From Herbidospora cretacea (GTDB lineage: Bacteria; Actinomycetota; Actinomycetes; Streptosporangiales; Streptosporangiaceae), in the NCBI RefSeq assembly GCF_001570605.1, contig NZ_BBXG01000002.1:218549-282548 (forward strand): a DNA stretch of 64,000 bases, read 5' to 3'. Position 1 is the stretch's first letter, and the number at the start of each line of letters is the position of its first letter. The translations under genes and the position numbers were made by a program. Below the pieces are notes generated by a model. It worked only from the letters and a program-made list of their open reading frames with translations, was not told the origin of the DNA and ran no database searches. Shown here piece by piece: positions 51,665 to 59,666 of the stretch.

Positions 51665-52162
51665 ATGCAGAGAACTCAGGTGGAGATCCGGCCGACCGGG
51701 CCGGACGACGCGGACGGGGTGCGCAAGTTCCTGCTCGACCTCTCGCTGCACACGCAGACCCGCCGCTTCTTCGCCGGGCTCACCCGGCCCAGTGCCACGC
51801 TGGTCGGGTCGATGCTGGCCAGGGACGACCGCCGCGACGCCCTCCTCGCCCTGGCCGACGACCGGGTCATCGGCCATGCGATGGCCTACCGGAAGGACGA
51901 CGAGGCCGAGATCGCCGTGGTGGTCGCGGACGAGTGGCAGAACCAGGGGATCGGTTCGCGGCTGATCAGGGAGTTGCTGGACCGGGCGGCCGGGACCCGG
52001 TGGCTGACCATGGACGTCATGGGCGAGAACCGGAGGGTTCTGTCCATGATCAACCGAGCCTGGCCGGACGCCGTGATGGCCGTCGAACACGGCTCGGTTC
52101 AGGTCAGAACAGGTCTCGCATTTGCAGAACAAAGCTCTGTTAGGCCACCATTGGTGGTGTGA
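51665..52162 (+). CDS. GNAT-family N-acetyltransferase
   Basis: 165 residues. Motif A EIAVVVADEWQNQGIGSRLIRELLDRA holds the acetyl-CoA P-loop (QNQGIG). Start ATG 51665. The stop overlaps the GTG of the TetR gene (GTGA). Substrate unknown. Confidence 0.88.
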   Translation: MQRTQVEIRPTGPDDADGVRKFLLDLSLHTQTRRFFAGLTRPSATLVGSMLARDDRRDALLALADDRVIGHAMAYRKDDEAEIAVVVADEWQNQGIGSRLIRELLDRAAGTRWLTMDVMGENRRVLSMINRAWPDAVMAVEHGSVQVRTGLAFAEQSSVRPPLVV

Positions 52163-52746
52163 AGAGCGCGAAGATCGGTCGAGACGGGCGAACCCGGATC
52201 ATGGACGGCGCCCTGCGCCGTTTCAGCCAGGACGGCGTCTCCGCCACCACGCTGGCCAGCCTCCGCGAGGAAAGCGGCGTCAGCGTAGGTAGTTTCTATC
52301 ACCATTTCGCCAGCAAAGAGCACGTGTTCGGGGTGCTCTACGCCGAAACCCTGGCGATGTACCAGGAAGCGTTCATCACCCGACTTCTCGCCAACGAAGA
52401 GGCCCGCGGCGGCATCGAGGCGGTCGTCGCCTTCCACATGGAGTGGTGCGGCGAACACCCCGAGCGGGCCCGGCTGCTGATCAGCGAACGGCCGCCCCGC
52501 CGCGAGGAGCCCGGCGGCGCCGAGGTCGCCGAGTCGCGGCGGACCTTCTTCCGCCAGGTCGCCGACTGGTGGCGGCCCCACATGAAAGACGGTCGGCTCC
52601 AGAACGTCCAGTCGACGATGTGTTACGTACTGTGGCTCGGCCCGGCCCAGGAGATGTGCCGCCTGTGGTTCGCCGGGGCCCACCAGCCGACCGACGAGGA
52701 GATCAGGGCGCTCGCCGAGGCGGCCTGGGCGAGCCTGCGCGGCTGA
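52159..52746 (+). CDS. TetR-family transcriptional regulator
   Basis: 195 residues: MDGALRRFSQDGVSATTLASLREESGVSVGSFYHHFASKEHVFG is the HTH. The ligand domain is unknown. It overlaps the GNAT stop, suggesting joint expression, and its 3' end overlaps the convergent zinc-ribbon gene. Confidence 0.92.
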   Translation: MKSAKIGRDGRTRIMDGALRRFSQDGVSATTLASLREESGVSVGSFYHHFASKEHVFGVLYAETLAMYQEAFITRLLANEEARGGIEAVVAFHMEWCGEHPERARLLISERPPRREEPGGAEVAESRRTFFRQVADWWRPHMKDGRLQNVQSTMCYVLWLGPAQEMCRLWFAGAHQPTDEEIRALAEAAWASLRG

Positions 52747-53020
52747 CGATCCAGGCCAGCTTGTTGAGGGAGATCTCCAGCCGCAGGTCGTGGCGCTGAC
52801 GCCGCATCCCGGGCACCGCGATCGTCCGCTGCACGGCGTAACGACCTCGCGCCGGGTAGCCGAACCCCAGCTCACCCGGCAGGACCCGGAGATCGTCGCG
52901 GTTCCCGCACGACGGGCAGGTCCACGAGACCAGGTCACGGCCCCGGTTGTAGTCGTGGCACGCGCGGAAGTAGTCGTCGGGCCGGAATCGCGAGCCGCAG
53001 GCCAGGCACGGTAATAGCAC
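52703..53020 (-). CDS. Zinc-ribbon protein of unknown function
   Basis: 105 residues with two CxxC pairs (LPCLACGSRF and TCPSCGNRDD) flanking an RACHDYNRGRD segment, then beta strands. GTG start with GGAG six bases upstream. Overlap of 44 bp with the TetR gene end is unusual but the ribosome site and motif support it. Confidence 0.65.
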   Translation of the reverse strand: MLLPCLACGSRFRPDDYFRACHDYNRGRDLVSWTCPSCGNRDDLRVLPGELGFGYPARGRYAVQRTIAVPGMRRQRHDLRLEISLNKLAWIVSRAGSPRPPRRAP

Positions 53021-53108
53021 GGCAAACTCCCCGATGAGGTTGTCCGGGTCATACGCCCGCCTGCTTGACCGCCACTTGCAAAGCGCTTACGGCGCTAGAT
53101 TGCTCTGT

Positions 53109-54548
53109 GTGGACGCACCATCTGACCTGCTCGTTCGGCTCCGCGACCGGTTCCTGGAAGCCGGCTACACGATCGACGGCGTACGCGAACGGCTCGGCGA
53201 CACCGCCGCCTCGGCGCTGGCTCGGGAGGAGCTGGTCCCGGCGCTGCGCGCCACCCGTGACGGCGACTCGCTGGGGACCCTGATCCGCTTGTGGTGGCTG
53301 GGGGTGCCGGTCAGCACGGCCGCCGCCGACCTGCCGCTCCACGAGCTGCTGCGCAGCGGGCTGCTGATCAAGGTGGGTGACACCGTCCAGGCCAACGTGC
53401 ACATCCAGCCGTGGGAGACCGGCGGCTATGTGGTGTCCGACCGGAAGGTCCGGCCCGGTGACCCGGCGCTGCGGCGTGACCACGTCGTGGGGGCGGGCGG
53501 GGCGTCGGCCAACCTCGCGCAGCTTGTTTCACGTGAATCCGTCGACCGGGCGCTCGACCTGGGCACCGGCTGCGGGGTGCAGGTGCTCCATCTCGCCGGC
53601 CGGGCGAGCGAGATCACCGCGACCGACGTCAACGCGCGGGCGCTGCAACTGGCCCGGCTGAGCTGGGGGCTCTCCGGGGTCGCCGAGGTCGAGACGCGCA
53701 AGGGATCGATGTTCGACCCGGTCGGCGGGGAGCGCTACGACCTGATCGTCTCCAACCCGCCCTTCGTGATCTCCCCCGCCGGGCGGCTCACCTACCGAGA
53801 GACGGGTTACCGGGGCGACGAGTTCTGCCGCGACCTCGTCCGGCAGGCGCCGGCCCATCTGACCGCCGGGGGCACCTGCCACCTGCTGGCCAACTGGCTC
53901 CACGTGCGCGGGGAAGACTGGCGCGACCGCGTCGGCGGCTGGCTTTCCGGCACCGGCTGCGACGGCTGGGTGGTGCAGAGAGACGTACAGGATCCGGCCG
54001 AATACGTGGAACTGTGGCTGCGCGACGCCGCCGAGCAGGGCACCCCGGCCTATCGCGACCGCTACGACGAATGGCTGGAGTGGTTCGCGGAGCAGGAGGT
54101 GGAGGGCGTCGGGTTCGGCTGGATCACCCTCAACGACTCGGGCTCCCTCGATCCGGTCGTACGGATAGAGCAGCTCACCCACCAGGTCGAGCTCCCCGTG
54201 GGGGGCTACGTCGACCGGGTCCTCGACGCGATCACCACCGCCCACCGGCTGAGCGACGACGACCTCCTCCAGGCGGCGCTGACCCTCGCCGACGGCGTGC
54301 TCGAAGAGCGGGTCGGGCAGCCGGGCGCCGACGACCCGTCGGTGATCCGGCTGCGGCAGACCCGGGGGCTGCGCAGGACCGCCGACGTCGGCACGGTTGA
54401 GGCCGCGCTGGCCGGGGTCGTCGACGGCGAGCTCACCACCGGCGCGCTGCTGGGCGCCATCGGCGAGCTCATCGGGAAACCCGGGCTGACCGAGACCGAG
54501 AGCGTGCGCCGGCTGATCGCCGAGGGGTTCTTCGCAATCGGGCGTTGA
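53109..54548 (+). CDS. Two-domain SAM-dependent methyltransferase (DUF7059-type N-terminus)
   Basis: About 479 residues. Domain one (1-105) is a helical regulator-like region; then a class I methyltransferase core with DLGTGCGVQVLHLA (motif I), ITATDVNARAL and the catalytic tetrapeptide NPPF (IVSNPPFVIS), as in N6-adenine or protein-glutamine methyltransferases. A C-terminal helical part follows. The GTG at 53109 has no ribosome site, but TAGATT ends eight bases upstream, suggesting a leaderless message; an upstream start would overlap that box. Confidence 0.85.
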   Translation: MDAPSDLLVRLRDRFLEAGYTIDGVRERLGDTAASALAREELVPALRATRDGDSLGTLIRLWWLGVPVSTAAADLPLHELLRSGLLIKVGDTVQANVHIQPWETGGYVVSDRKVRPGDPALRRDHVVGAGGASANLAQLVSRESVDRALDLGTGCGVQVLHLAGRASEITATDVNARALQLARLSWGLSGVAEVETRKGSMFDPVGGERYDLIVSNPPFVISPAGRLTYRETGYRGDEFCRDLVRQAPAHLTAGGTCHLLANWLHVRGEDWRDRVGGWLSGTGCDGWVVQRDVQDPAEYVELWLRDAAEQGTPAYRDRYDEWLEWFAEQEVEGVGFGWITLNDSGSLDPVVRIEQLTHQVELPVGGYVDRVLDAITTAHRLSDDDLLQAALTLADGVLEERVGQPGADDPSVIRLRQTRGLRRTADVGTVEAALAGVVDGELTTGALLGAIGELIGKPGLTETESVRRLIAEGFFAIGR

Positions 54549-54848
54549 TCGATCGTCAAGCGCCGTGGGAGATGGTGATCTCGGGCGGAGAACCCGGGGG
54601 TAGGGACTCCGCCCAGCCCGGCCGGTCGTTTCAGAGAGGCGGCTGGCGATCACCAAGGCGCAGGCGTGGACGGCTATCGGGCCCCCCAGCGCGCCGGGTG
54701 AGAGCAGCGACCGGCCGGGCTCACCTGCTTTTCGAGGCAGATTCACAGCGCGAGCCACGGCCGGCCTTCGGCCGTCCGCGTCTCACTCTCCACGCCGAAG
54801 GGAACCCAAGTGATCAATCACGTCCGGATGACCAGGCTCGACGACGAC
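54549..54848. other. 300-bp intergenic region with one hairpin
   Basis: Between the methyltransferase gene and the convergent SARP gene. One hairpin (ACGGCCG / CGGCCGT, 54757-54775) may terminate transcripts from both sides. A GTG-initiated 42-codon frame at 54810 overlaps the SARP gene end antisense and is not convincing. Nothing else is recognised. Confidence 0.6.
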
Positions 54849-57776
54849 CTAGGTCTCGACGCGATCGCTGAGCAGCTTTCTTACGTCATCCGCCTCAGCG
54901 GACCCGAGCCGGATGAACAGGTCGAGGGCCTTCTCTAACGCGTCGCGGCTGCGCGTGCGGCTGCCGAGCCCGCGCAGCGCCTTGCCCAGCGCCGTCAGCG
55001 ACTGCGCCTCCCCGTAGGGGTGGGTGATCTCCCGGCTGACCTGGAGGGCCTGCTCGGCGTGCCGGGCGGCCTCCTGGAAGCGTTCGGCGGTGATCAGGGT
55101 GTTGGCCAGGCGGACGCAGACGCGCTGCTCCCAGACCCGCTGGTTGCTGGCGCGGAAGAAGTCGAGACATTCGGCGTGGTGCACGACGGCCTCGTTCAGG
55201 CGGCCGACGTAGGACAGCACGACGCCCAGGTGGTAGCGGGCCCTGGCCACGCCGGGGCCGCTGCCGATCTCGCCGAAGATCTGCAGGCCCTGCTCCGACA
55301 CGGAGACCGCGTCGGCGGCCCGGCCGAGGAGCAGCAGGTCGCGGGCTGAGTAGCTGAGCACCAGCGCCTCCCCCGCCAGGTTGCCGCTCTCGCGGTAGAC
55401 CCGGGTGGCCCGGCTGAACCAGTCGAGCGCCTCCGGGTGCTTCCCGAGGCGTCCGGTCACCACGCCGAGGGCGTTGTAGATCTCGCCGAGGACCACGTGG
55501 TCACCGGTGCGTTCGGCGACGTCGAGCGCGCCGCGGAACTCCTGGTCGGCCTCGGCCAGCCGGTTCACCCCGAACAGCATCCGGCCGCGCACGTAGCGGG
55601 CGCGCAGCTTGGTCGGGTCGCCGCCGGCGTCGATCAGGGCGCGGGTGCGCAGGTCGAACTCGCGGGCGAACGCGCCCGCCTCCAGCAGCGGCTCCATCGC
55701 GACCAGCAGGTCACCGGCGGCGGTGAGATCGGCACCTTCCTCCGCCACCTGCCCGAGCATGGCGAACAGGTCGTCGGCCTCGGCGGCGAGCCACGCCACC
55801 GACTCGTCGGCGGAGGCGAAGGTGTGGCCGCGCGTGCCGATGACGGTCAGGCTGTCGGCGACCTTGCTGCCCTCGTAGGCCAGGCGGTGCGCCGCGCGCG
55901 CCGAACCCAGGTAGAAGCCGAGCAGGCGGCGCAGCGCCTGGTGGCGGTCCTCCGGGGTGTCGGTCTCCTCCGACTGGCGGCGGGCGAACAGGCGCAGCAG
56001 GTCGTGGAAGCGGTAGCGGCCCGGCGCGGGCGCCTCCAGCAGGCTGACGTCGACCATCGACTCCAGCAGGTCCTCGGTCTCGACCAGGCTCAGGTCCAGC
56101 ACCGCCGACGCGGCCGGGGTGGAGATGTCGGAGCCGTTGGGCAGCGACAGCAGCCGGAACGCGCGGGCCTGGCGGGGGTCGAGCTGGCCGTACCCGAGGG
56201 CGAAGGTGGCGGAGACGGCCAGGTTGCCGATCTTCATCTCGTCGAGGCGGCGGCGCTCGTCGGCCAGCCGGGGGACGAGCGAGGCGACCGTCCACGCCGG
56301 GCGGGAGGCCAGCCGGGCGGCCACGATCCGGACGGCCAGCGGGAGGAAACCGCAGGCGGCGACCACGTCCATGGCGGCGGCGCGTTCGGCCGCGACGCGT
56401 TCGGGACCGGCCACGGCCGAGAACAGGGCGAGCGCCTCGTCGGGCTCCATCACGTCGAGGTCGACCAGGCGGGCCGCCGGGAGGTCGGCGAGCTTGCCCC
56501 GGCTGGTGATGAGCGCGGCGCAGCCCGGGGCGCCGGGAAGCAGGTGTTCGACCTGGTCGGCGTCGCGCGCGTTGTCGAGCAGCACGAGCATGCGCCGGTC
56601 GCCCAGCAGTGAGCGGAACAGCGCGGCCCGGTCGGCCAGGCCGTCGGGGATGACGTCGACGGGGATGCCGAGCGCGCGCAGGAACGCGGCCAGCGCGGTC
56701 TCCGGCGGGGTCGGTTCGCGGCCGTATCCGCGCAGGTCGGCGTAGAGCTGGCCGTCGGGGAAGGTGTCGTGCAGCAGGTGGGCGACGTGCACGGCCAGGG
56801 TGGTCTTGCCGACGCCGCCGATGCCGCAGATGGCCGCGACGGGGACGCCGTCGGTGGCTGACAGCAGGTTGAGCAGCCGGTTCACGAGCGTCTTGCGGCC
56901 GGTGAAGTCGGTCACGGCGGCCGGGAGCTGCGCGGGCTTGGGCATCTCCACGACGGGCTGGGGCTCGGCGGGTTCGTCCACGGGCTTGGCCGTGGGCCGG
57001 ACGAACGCCAGCGCCGGGTCGGCGGCCAGGATGCGGCGGTGCAGTTCGGTGAGCTCGGAGCCGGGGTCGATGCCGAGCTCCTCGACGAGGGCGTTGCGGG
57101 TGTCGGTGAAGACGGCGAGCGCCTCGGCCTGCCGGCCGCAGCGGTAGTAGGCGAGCATGAGCTGGGCGCGCAGGCGTTCGCGCAGCGGGTGGTCGTCGGT
57201 CAGCACCATCAGCTCGGAGATGACCTCGGCGTGCCGGCCGAGCTCCAGGTCGAGGTCCATCAGCGTCTCGACGGCGGCGATGCGGCGCTCCATCAGGCGC
57301 TCGCGCTGCGATTCGGCGTAGGGGCCGACCGCGCCGGCCAGCGGCTCGCCGCTCCACAGCGACAGCGCCTCGCGTAAGGTCCCGGCGGCCCGGTCGAGCT
57401 GCCCCGCCTTGCGGGCGGACTCGCAGGCGTGCGCGGCCTTCTCGAATCTGCCCAGGTCGAAGGCGTCGTCGGGGAGCCGCAGCGCGTAGCCCTTGCCGAC
57501 CGAGGTGAGCAACTGCGGTGGTGTACGGGGAGAGCGGTCAGGCTCCAGCGCCGTGCGCAACCGGGAGACGTAGGTGCGCAGCGCGCCCAGCGCCCGGGGC
57601 GGCGCGTCCTCGCCCCAGACGGCGTCGATGAGTTCGGTCGGGGTGACCGCGCGGCCCTCGCGGAGCAGCAGCATCGCCAGGATGGACCGCTGCAGCGGGG
57701 TGCCGAGGTCGAGCTCGGCGTCGTCTCGCCAGGCTCTGACGGGTCCGAGTACCGCGAAGCGGAGCTGACCAGACAT
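54849..57776 (-). CDS. AfsR/SARP-type regulator with BTAD, NB-ARC and TPR domains
   Basis: 975 residues. OmpR-like DNA-binding domain (about 15-100), BTAD (105-250; LTELHRRILAADPAL at the end), a linker, NB-ARC ATPase with Walker A ICGIGGVGKTTLAVH (316-330) and Walker B-like RMLVLLDNARD, then a TPR region (about 690-950). AfsR-type proteins activate secondary-metabolite genes after ATP binding. AGAGGG site before the ATG. A palindrome and a -10/-35 promoter lie upstream. Confidence 0.95.
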   Translation of the reverse strand: MSGQLRFAVLGPVRAWRDDAELDLGTPLQRSILAMLLLREGRAVTPTELIDAVWGEDAPPRALGALRTYVSRLRTALEPDRSPRTPPQLLTSVGKGYALRLPDDAFDLGRFEKAAHACESARKAGQLDRAAGTLREALSLWSGEPLAGAVGPYAESQRERLMERRIAAVETLMDLDLELGRHAEVISELMVLTDDHPLRERLRAQLMLAYYRCGRQAEALAVFTDTRNALVEELGIDPGSELTELHRRILAADPALAFVRPTAKPVDEPAEPQPVVEMPKPAQLPAAVTDFTGRKTLVNRLLNLLSATDGVPVAAICGIGGVGKTTLAVHVAHLLHDTFPDGQLYADLRGYGREPTPPETALAAFLRALGIPVDVIPDGLADRAALFRSLLGDRRMLVLLDNARDADQVEHLLPGAPGCAALITSRGKLADLPAARLVDLDVMEPDEALALFSAVAGPERVAAERAAAMDVVAACGFLPLAVRIVAARLASRPAWTVASLVPRLADERRRLDEMKIGNLAVSATFALGYGQLDPRQARAFRLLSLPNGSDISTPAASAVLDLSLVETEDLLESMVDVSLLEAPAPGRYRFHDLLRLFARRQSEETDTPEDRHQALRRLLGFYLGSARAAHRLAYEGSKVADSLTVIGTRGHTFASADESVAWLAAEADDLFAMLGQVAEEGADLTAAGDLLVAMEPLLEAGAFAREFDLRTRALIDAGGDPTKLRARYVRGRMLFGVNRLAEADQEFRGALDVAERTGDHVVLGEIYNALGVVTGRLGKHPEALDWFSRATRVYRESGNLAGEALVLSYSARDLLLLGRAADAVSVSEQGLQIFGEIGSGPGVARARYHLGVVLSYVGRLNEAVVHHAECLDFFRASNQRVWEQRVCVRLANTLITAERFQEAARHAEQALQVSREITHPYGEAQSLTALGKALRGLGSRTRSRDALEKALDLFIRLGSAEADDVRKLLSDRVET

Positions 57777-57785
57777 CAGACGCCC

Positions 57786-57800
57786 TCTTTGTACCTATCG
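57786..57800 (+). repeat. 15-bp repeat, copy 1 (TCTTTGTACCTATCG)
   Basis: Matches TCTTTGTATCTATCG at 58076-58090 at 14 of 15 bases, and 17 of 19 with the three bases before it. It lies in the SARP leader. Confidence 0.7.
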
Positions 57801-57805
57801 GAAAG

Positions 57806-57819
57806 ATTTCGATCGAAAT
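57806..57819. promoter_or_regulatory. Perfect palindrome in the SARP gene leader
   Basis: ATTTCGATCGAAAT, an exact 14-bp palindrome 30 bp upstream of the SARP ATG, inside its predicted 5' UTR. A candidate repressor site. Confidence 0.5.
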
Positions 57820-57845
57820 GAGACAAGGGCGCCTTACGGCCACGT

Positions 57846-57874
57846 ACCCTATCTTCTTGGCGCAACCCTGTCAA
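57846..57874 (-). promoter_or_regulatory. Predicted promoter of the SARP gene
   Basis: On the minus strand TTGACA (57874-57869), exact 17-bp spacer, and TAGGGT (57851-57846). Good -35 and spacing with a variant -10. It places the start site about 60 bp before the SARP ATG. Confidence 0.55.
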
Positions 57875-57941
57875 CCTAGCCTTCAAGATCATCCGCCCTA
57901 GCTCTCTCGGATACCAGAGGAAAGTTATGGGTCTGTGATGT

Positions 57942-58000
57942 TTAGATAGTTGTGATCATGGAGACATTACTATCTAACTACTTATGTATTAGATAACTAA
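57942..58000. promoter_or_regulatory. Cluster of TTAGATA-type sites
   Basis: TTAGATAGT at 57942-57950 and its exact inverse ACTATCTAA at 57969-57977, plus TTAGATAACTAA at 57989-58000. Three copies of TTAGATA in 60 bp, in both orientations, look like operator or AT-rich control sites. Confidence 0.5.
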
Positions 58001-58022
58001 GGGCAGCCTTACGGGCTGCCCT
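58000..58022. terminator. Hairpin in the control region
   Basis: AGGGCAGCC / GGCTGCCCT, perfect 9-nt arms, 5-nt loop. Confidence 0.6.
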
Positions 58023-58047
58023 ATGGATAGATGAATAGCAATAGATA

Positions 58048-58074
58048 AGGCCAACGGCACTGAGCCGTTGGCCT
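58048..58074. terminator. Strong hairpin terminator in the control region
   Basis: AGGCCAACGGC / GCCGTTGGCCT, perfect 11-nt arms, 5-nt loop, followed on the + strand by CTCTTTG. Terminator-like on both strands. Confidence 0.8.
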
Positions 58075-58075
58075 C

Positions 58076-58090
58076 TCTTTGTATCTATCG
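58076..58090 (+). repeat. 15-bp repeat, copy 2 (TCTTTGTATCTATCG)
   Basis: Partner of the copy at 57786-57800, 290 bp away, overlapping the T-rich tail of the hairpin 58048-58074. Confidence 0.7.
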
Positions 58091-58115
58091 CTAGGACCGC
58101 TCCAAACAGCGGGAA

Positions 58116-58138
58116 GGGCCAGCGATTAACGCCGGCCC
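58116..58138. terminator. Imperfect hairpin in the control region
   Basis: GGGCCAGCG / CGCCGGCCC with one mismatch around an ATTAA loop. Confidence 0.5.
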
Positions 58139-58261
58139 CCCAGCTCCCAGCGCTGTGTGTGAGCACCACACTAGATCGTTTTAGCCTTCCAATCCAGCAA
58201 ATTCGGACGACAAGTTTATGTCTGCACCAAACTCTCAGCTTCGACTACCCATAGTGACAGT

Positions 58262-58288
58262 AAGTGCACTTAGAGAAGTTATAACTTC
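58262..58288. promoter_or_regulatory. Two adjacent palindromes, AAGTGCACTT and GAAGTTATAACTTC
   Basis: Exact 10-bp (58262-58271) and 14-bp (58275-58288) palindromes separated by three bases. Likely protein-binding sites in the element control region. Confidence 0.5.
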
Positions 58289-58527
58289 CGTCCGAAACTG
58301 TGTCTCTGTCAACTTGACCTAAGCCGAAACACGGGCATAGCCTTGCATCACTCGCTCCCCAGACCAGGGGCAACACCTCTCGACCGGTGCGCGCGTACAG
58401 CCCGCCCCTGTATCGGGGGCCTGGGGGGCGAGACATAGACTTTGATACTTCTGCATGGTTGCGTGTTTGACTTCAAGCTATGGGGGCATGAAGGAATACA
58501 TAACTATGCTTACGGGGGCTTGACCAT

Positions 58528-59445
58528 ATGCCGGCAACTGCCGGGGCACTTTTGGTGCCCCACCTCTCCCACTCCACTTTGGGCTGTCATTCGAGTTGCC
58601 CGAAGAGCTTCTACCTAAAGAAGGTCGCGAAGCTTCCTCAGGTTCCGTCGATGGCCGCCGTTGGCGGCAAGGCCGCTCATAGCCTGATCGAGTTCTGGGA
58701 TCTCGAAGGCGGGCCCTCATGGTCCATTGAGGACTGGGAAGACGAAGCAAGTGCCGTGCTGGACGCTGAGGTTTCTCGGACGGAGACCGAGAGCGGAATC
58801 CCCATGGATGAGTGGCGGGTTTCAGGTCGAGCCACCAAGGCGCGGCCCAACAAGGAAGACATCGAGTGGTGGCGTGCCGAGCTACCCAAGATGGGCCAGA
58901 TGTACGCCGAATGGCGCGAGAAGACCGCATGGGAGATCTGGATCACACCCGATGGCGAACTGGCCGTCGAGCTTGAGATCAAAGTTCCGCTCCCTGATGT
59001 GGAAGTGCCGTTTCTCGGCTACATCGATCGCGTCTTTGTCGAGCCCGACACGGGCGCCCTGGTGGTCTGGGATGCCAAGTTCGGCTCACAGTCGCCTGAG
59101 GATCTGGTGCAGCTCTCGCGATACCGGATGGGCCTGGAGCTTCGCTACGGCGTTCAGGCGCAGTATGGGGCGATCTACAAGGGTCGCACGGGCGACCTGA
59201 TACCGATCTTCAAGGACGGCAAGACGCTGATGCCCCTCAGCCACCTGTCGTCCAGCATCGTGGCCGGCGACATCGAAGCCCAGTGGCGACTCATACAGAC
59301 CGGCGCATACCCGGCATCCCCCGGCCGGCATTGTTCATGGTGCGACGTGCGAAACAGTTGCACTCACGCCAAGGGGCGCGACGCATGGAAGCACGATCCG
59401 AGCCATCCCGGCTACAAGCCGTCGGCTCTGACTCTGGCGGCATAG
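58528..59445 (+). CDS. PD-(D/E)XK (RecB/Cas4-like) nuclease with Fe-S-type cysteines
   Basis: 305 residues. N-terminal HLSHSTLGCHSSCPKSFYL; conserved GGKAAH (H51); nuclease acids D167 in GYIDRVF and D182-A-K184 in VVWDAKFGS; Q195 in VQLSRYR; and C269-x2-C272-x5-C278 near the C-terminus which with C24 would make the AddB/Cas4-style iron-sulphur knot. Such enzymes process DNA ends in phage recombination. A GTG at 58555 is an alternative start and avoids a hairpin in the first codons. Confidence 0.85.
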   Translation: MPATAGALLVPHLSHSTLGCHSSCPKSFYLKKVAKLPQVPSMAAVGGKAAHSLIEFWDLEGGPSWSIEDWEDEASAVLDAEVSRTETESGIPMDEWRVSGRATKARPNKEDIEWWRAELPKMGQMYAEWREKTAWEIWITPDGELAVELEIKVPLPDVEVPFLGYIDRVFVEPDTGALVVWDAKFGSQSPEDLVQLSRYRMGLELRYGVQAQYGAIYKGRTGDLIPIFKDGKTLMPLSHLSSSIVAGDIEAQWRLIQTGAYPASPGRHCSWCDVRNSCTHAKGRDAWKHDPSHPGYKPSALTLAA

Positions 59446-59463
59446 CCCGCCTGGCAATCCTTC

Positions 59464-59611
59464 GGCGGAGCTCTCGGCTCCGCCTTGAAGCCGATAAGGC
59501 TTTTCGTCTACTTGCCCGCGATGATTCGCGGGATTCTCGCCGTTTCGGCATCTCTTAAACACCAAAGAGCCACCCCATCCGCCCGCTAGCGCTTTAAGGG
59601 TGGCTCTTTGG
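59464..59611 (+). terminator. Array of four hairpins after the nuclease gene
   Basis: GGCGGAG/CTCCGCC (59464-59484), AAGCC/GGCTT with T tail (59488-59504), CCCGCGA/TCGCGGG (59515-59532), and a 14-bp perfect stem CCAAAGAGCCACCC/GGGTGGCTCTTTGG with a 22-nt loop (59562-59611). The first two are a likely terminator; the last, 56 bp before the next ATG, could be an attenuator or a second terminator. Confidence 0.75.
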
Positions 59612-59666
59612 CTTCGACCTCGGAACGCTTTCAGGTGTTCCGCTGTTTCCCCCTAAGGATAGCATT

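Larger units (their letters stand above)
57875..58527. other. 650-bp non-coding region at the element's left side
   Basis: Contains a TAGATA-type repeat cluster, several hairpins, two adjacent palindromes and one 11-codon frame (MKEYITMLTGA, 58488-58523) just before the nuclease gene. A minus-strand frame 58436-58245 (63 codons ending FSKCTYCHYG) is open and has two cysteine pairs, but lacks a ribosome site; it is kept only as a possibility. The region looks like a control or end region. Confidence 0.6.

Noticed and set aside
54810-54938. GTG-started 42-codon frame between the methyltransferase and SARP genes
   Set aside because: Overlaps the SARP coding end antisense, lacks motif or conservation evidence.
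58275-58304. loxP-like site (ATAACTTCCG beside GAAGTTAT)
   Set aside because: Only a short chance resemblance; arms and spacer of a recombinase site are missing and no recombinase is in view.
58245-58436. 63-codon minus-strand frame with two cysteine pairs
   Set aside because: No ribosome site and it covers palindromes; kept only as a remark in the control region.
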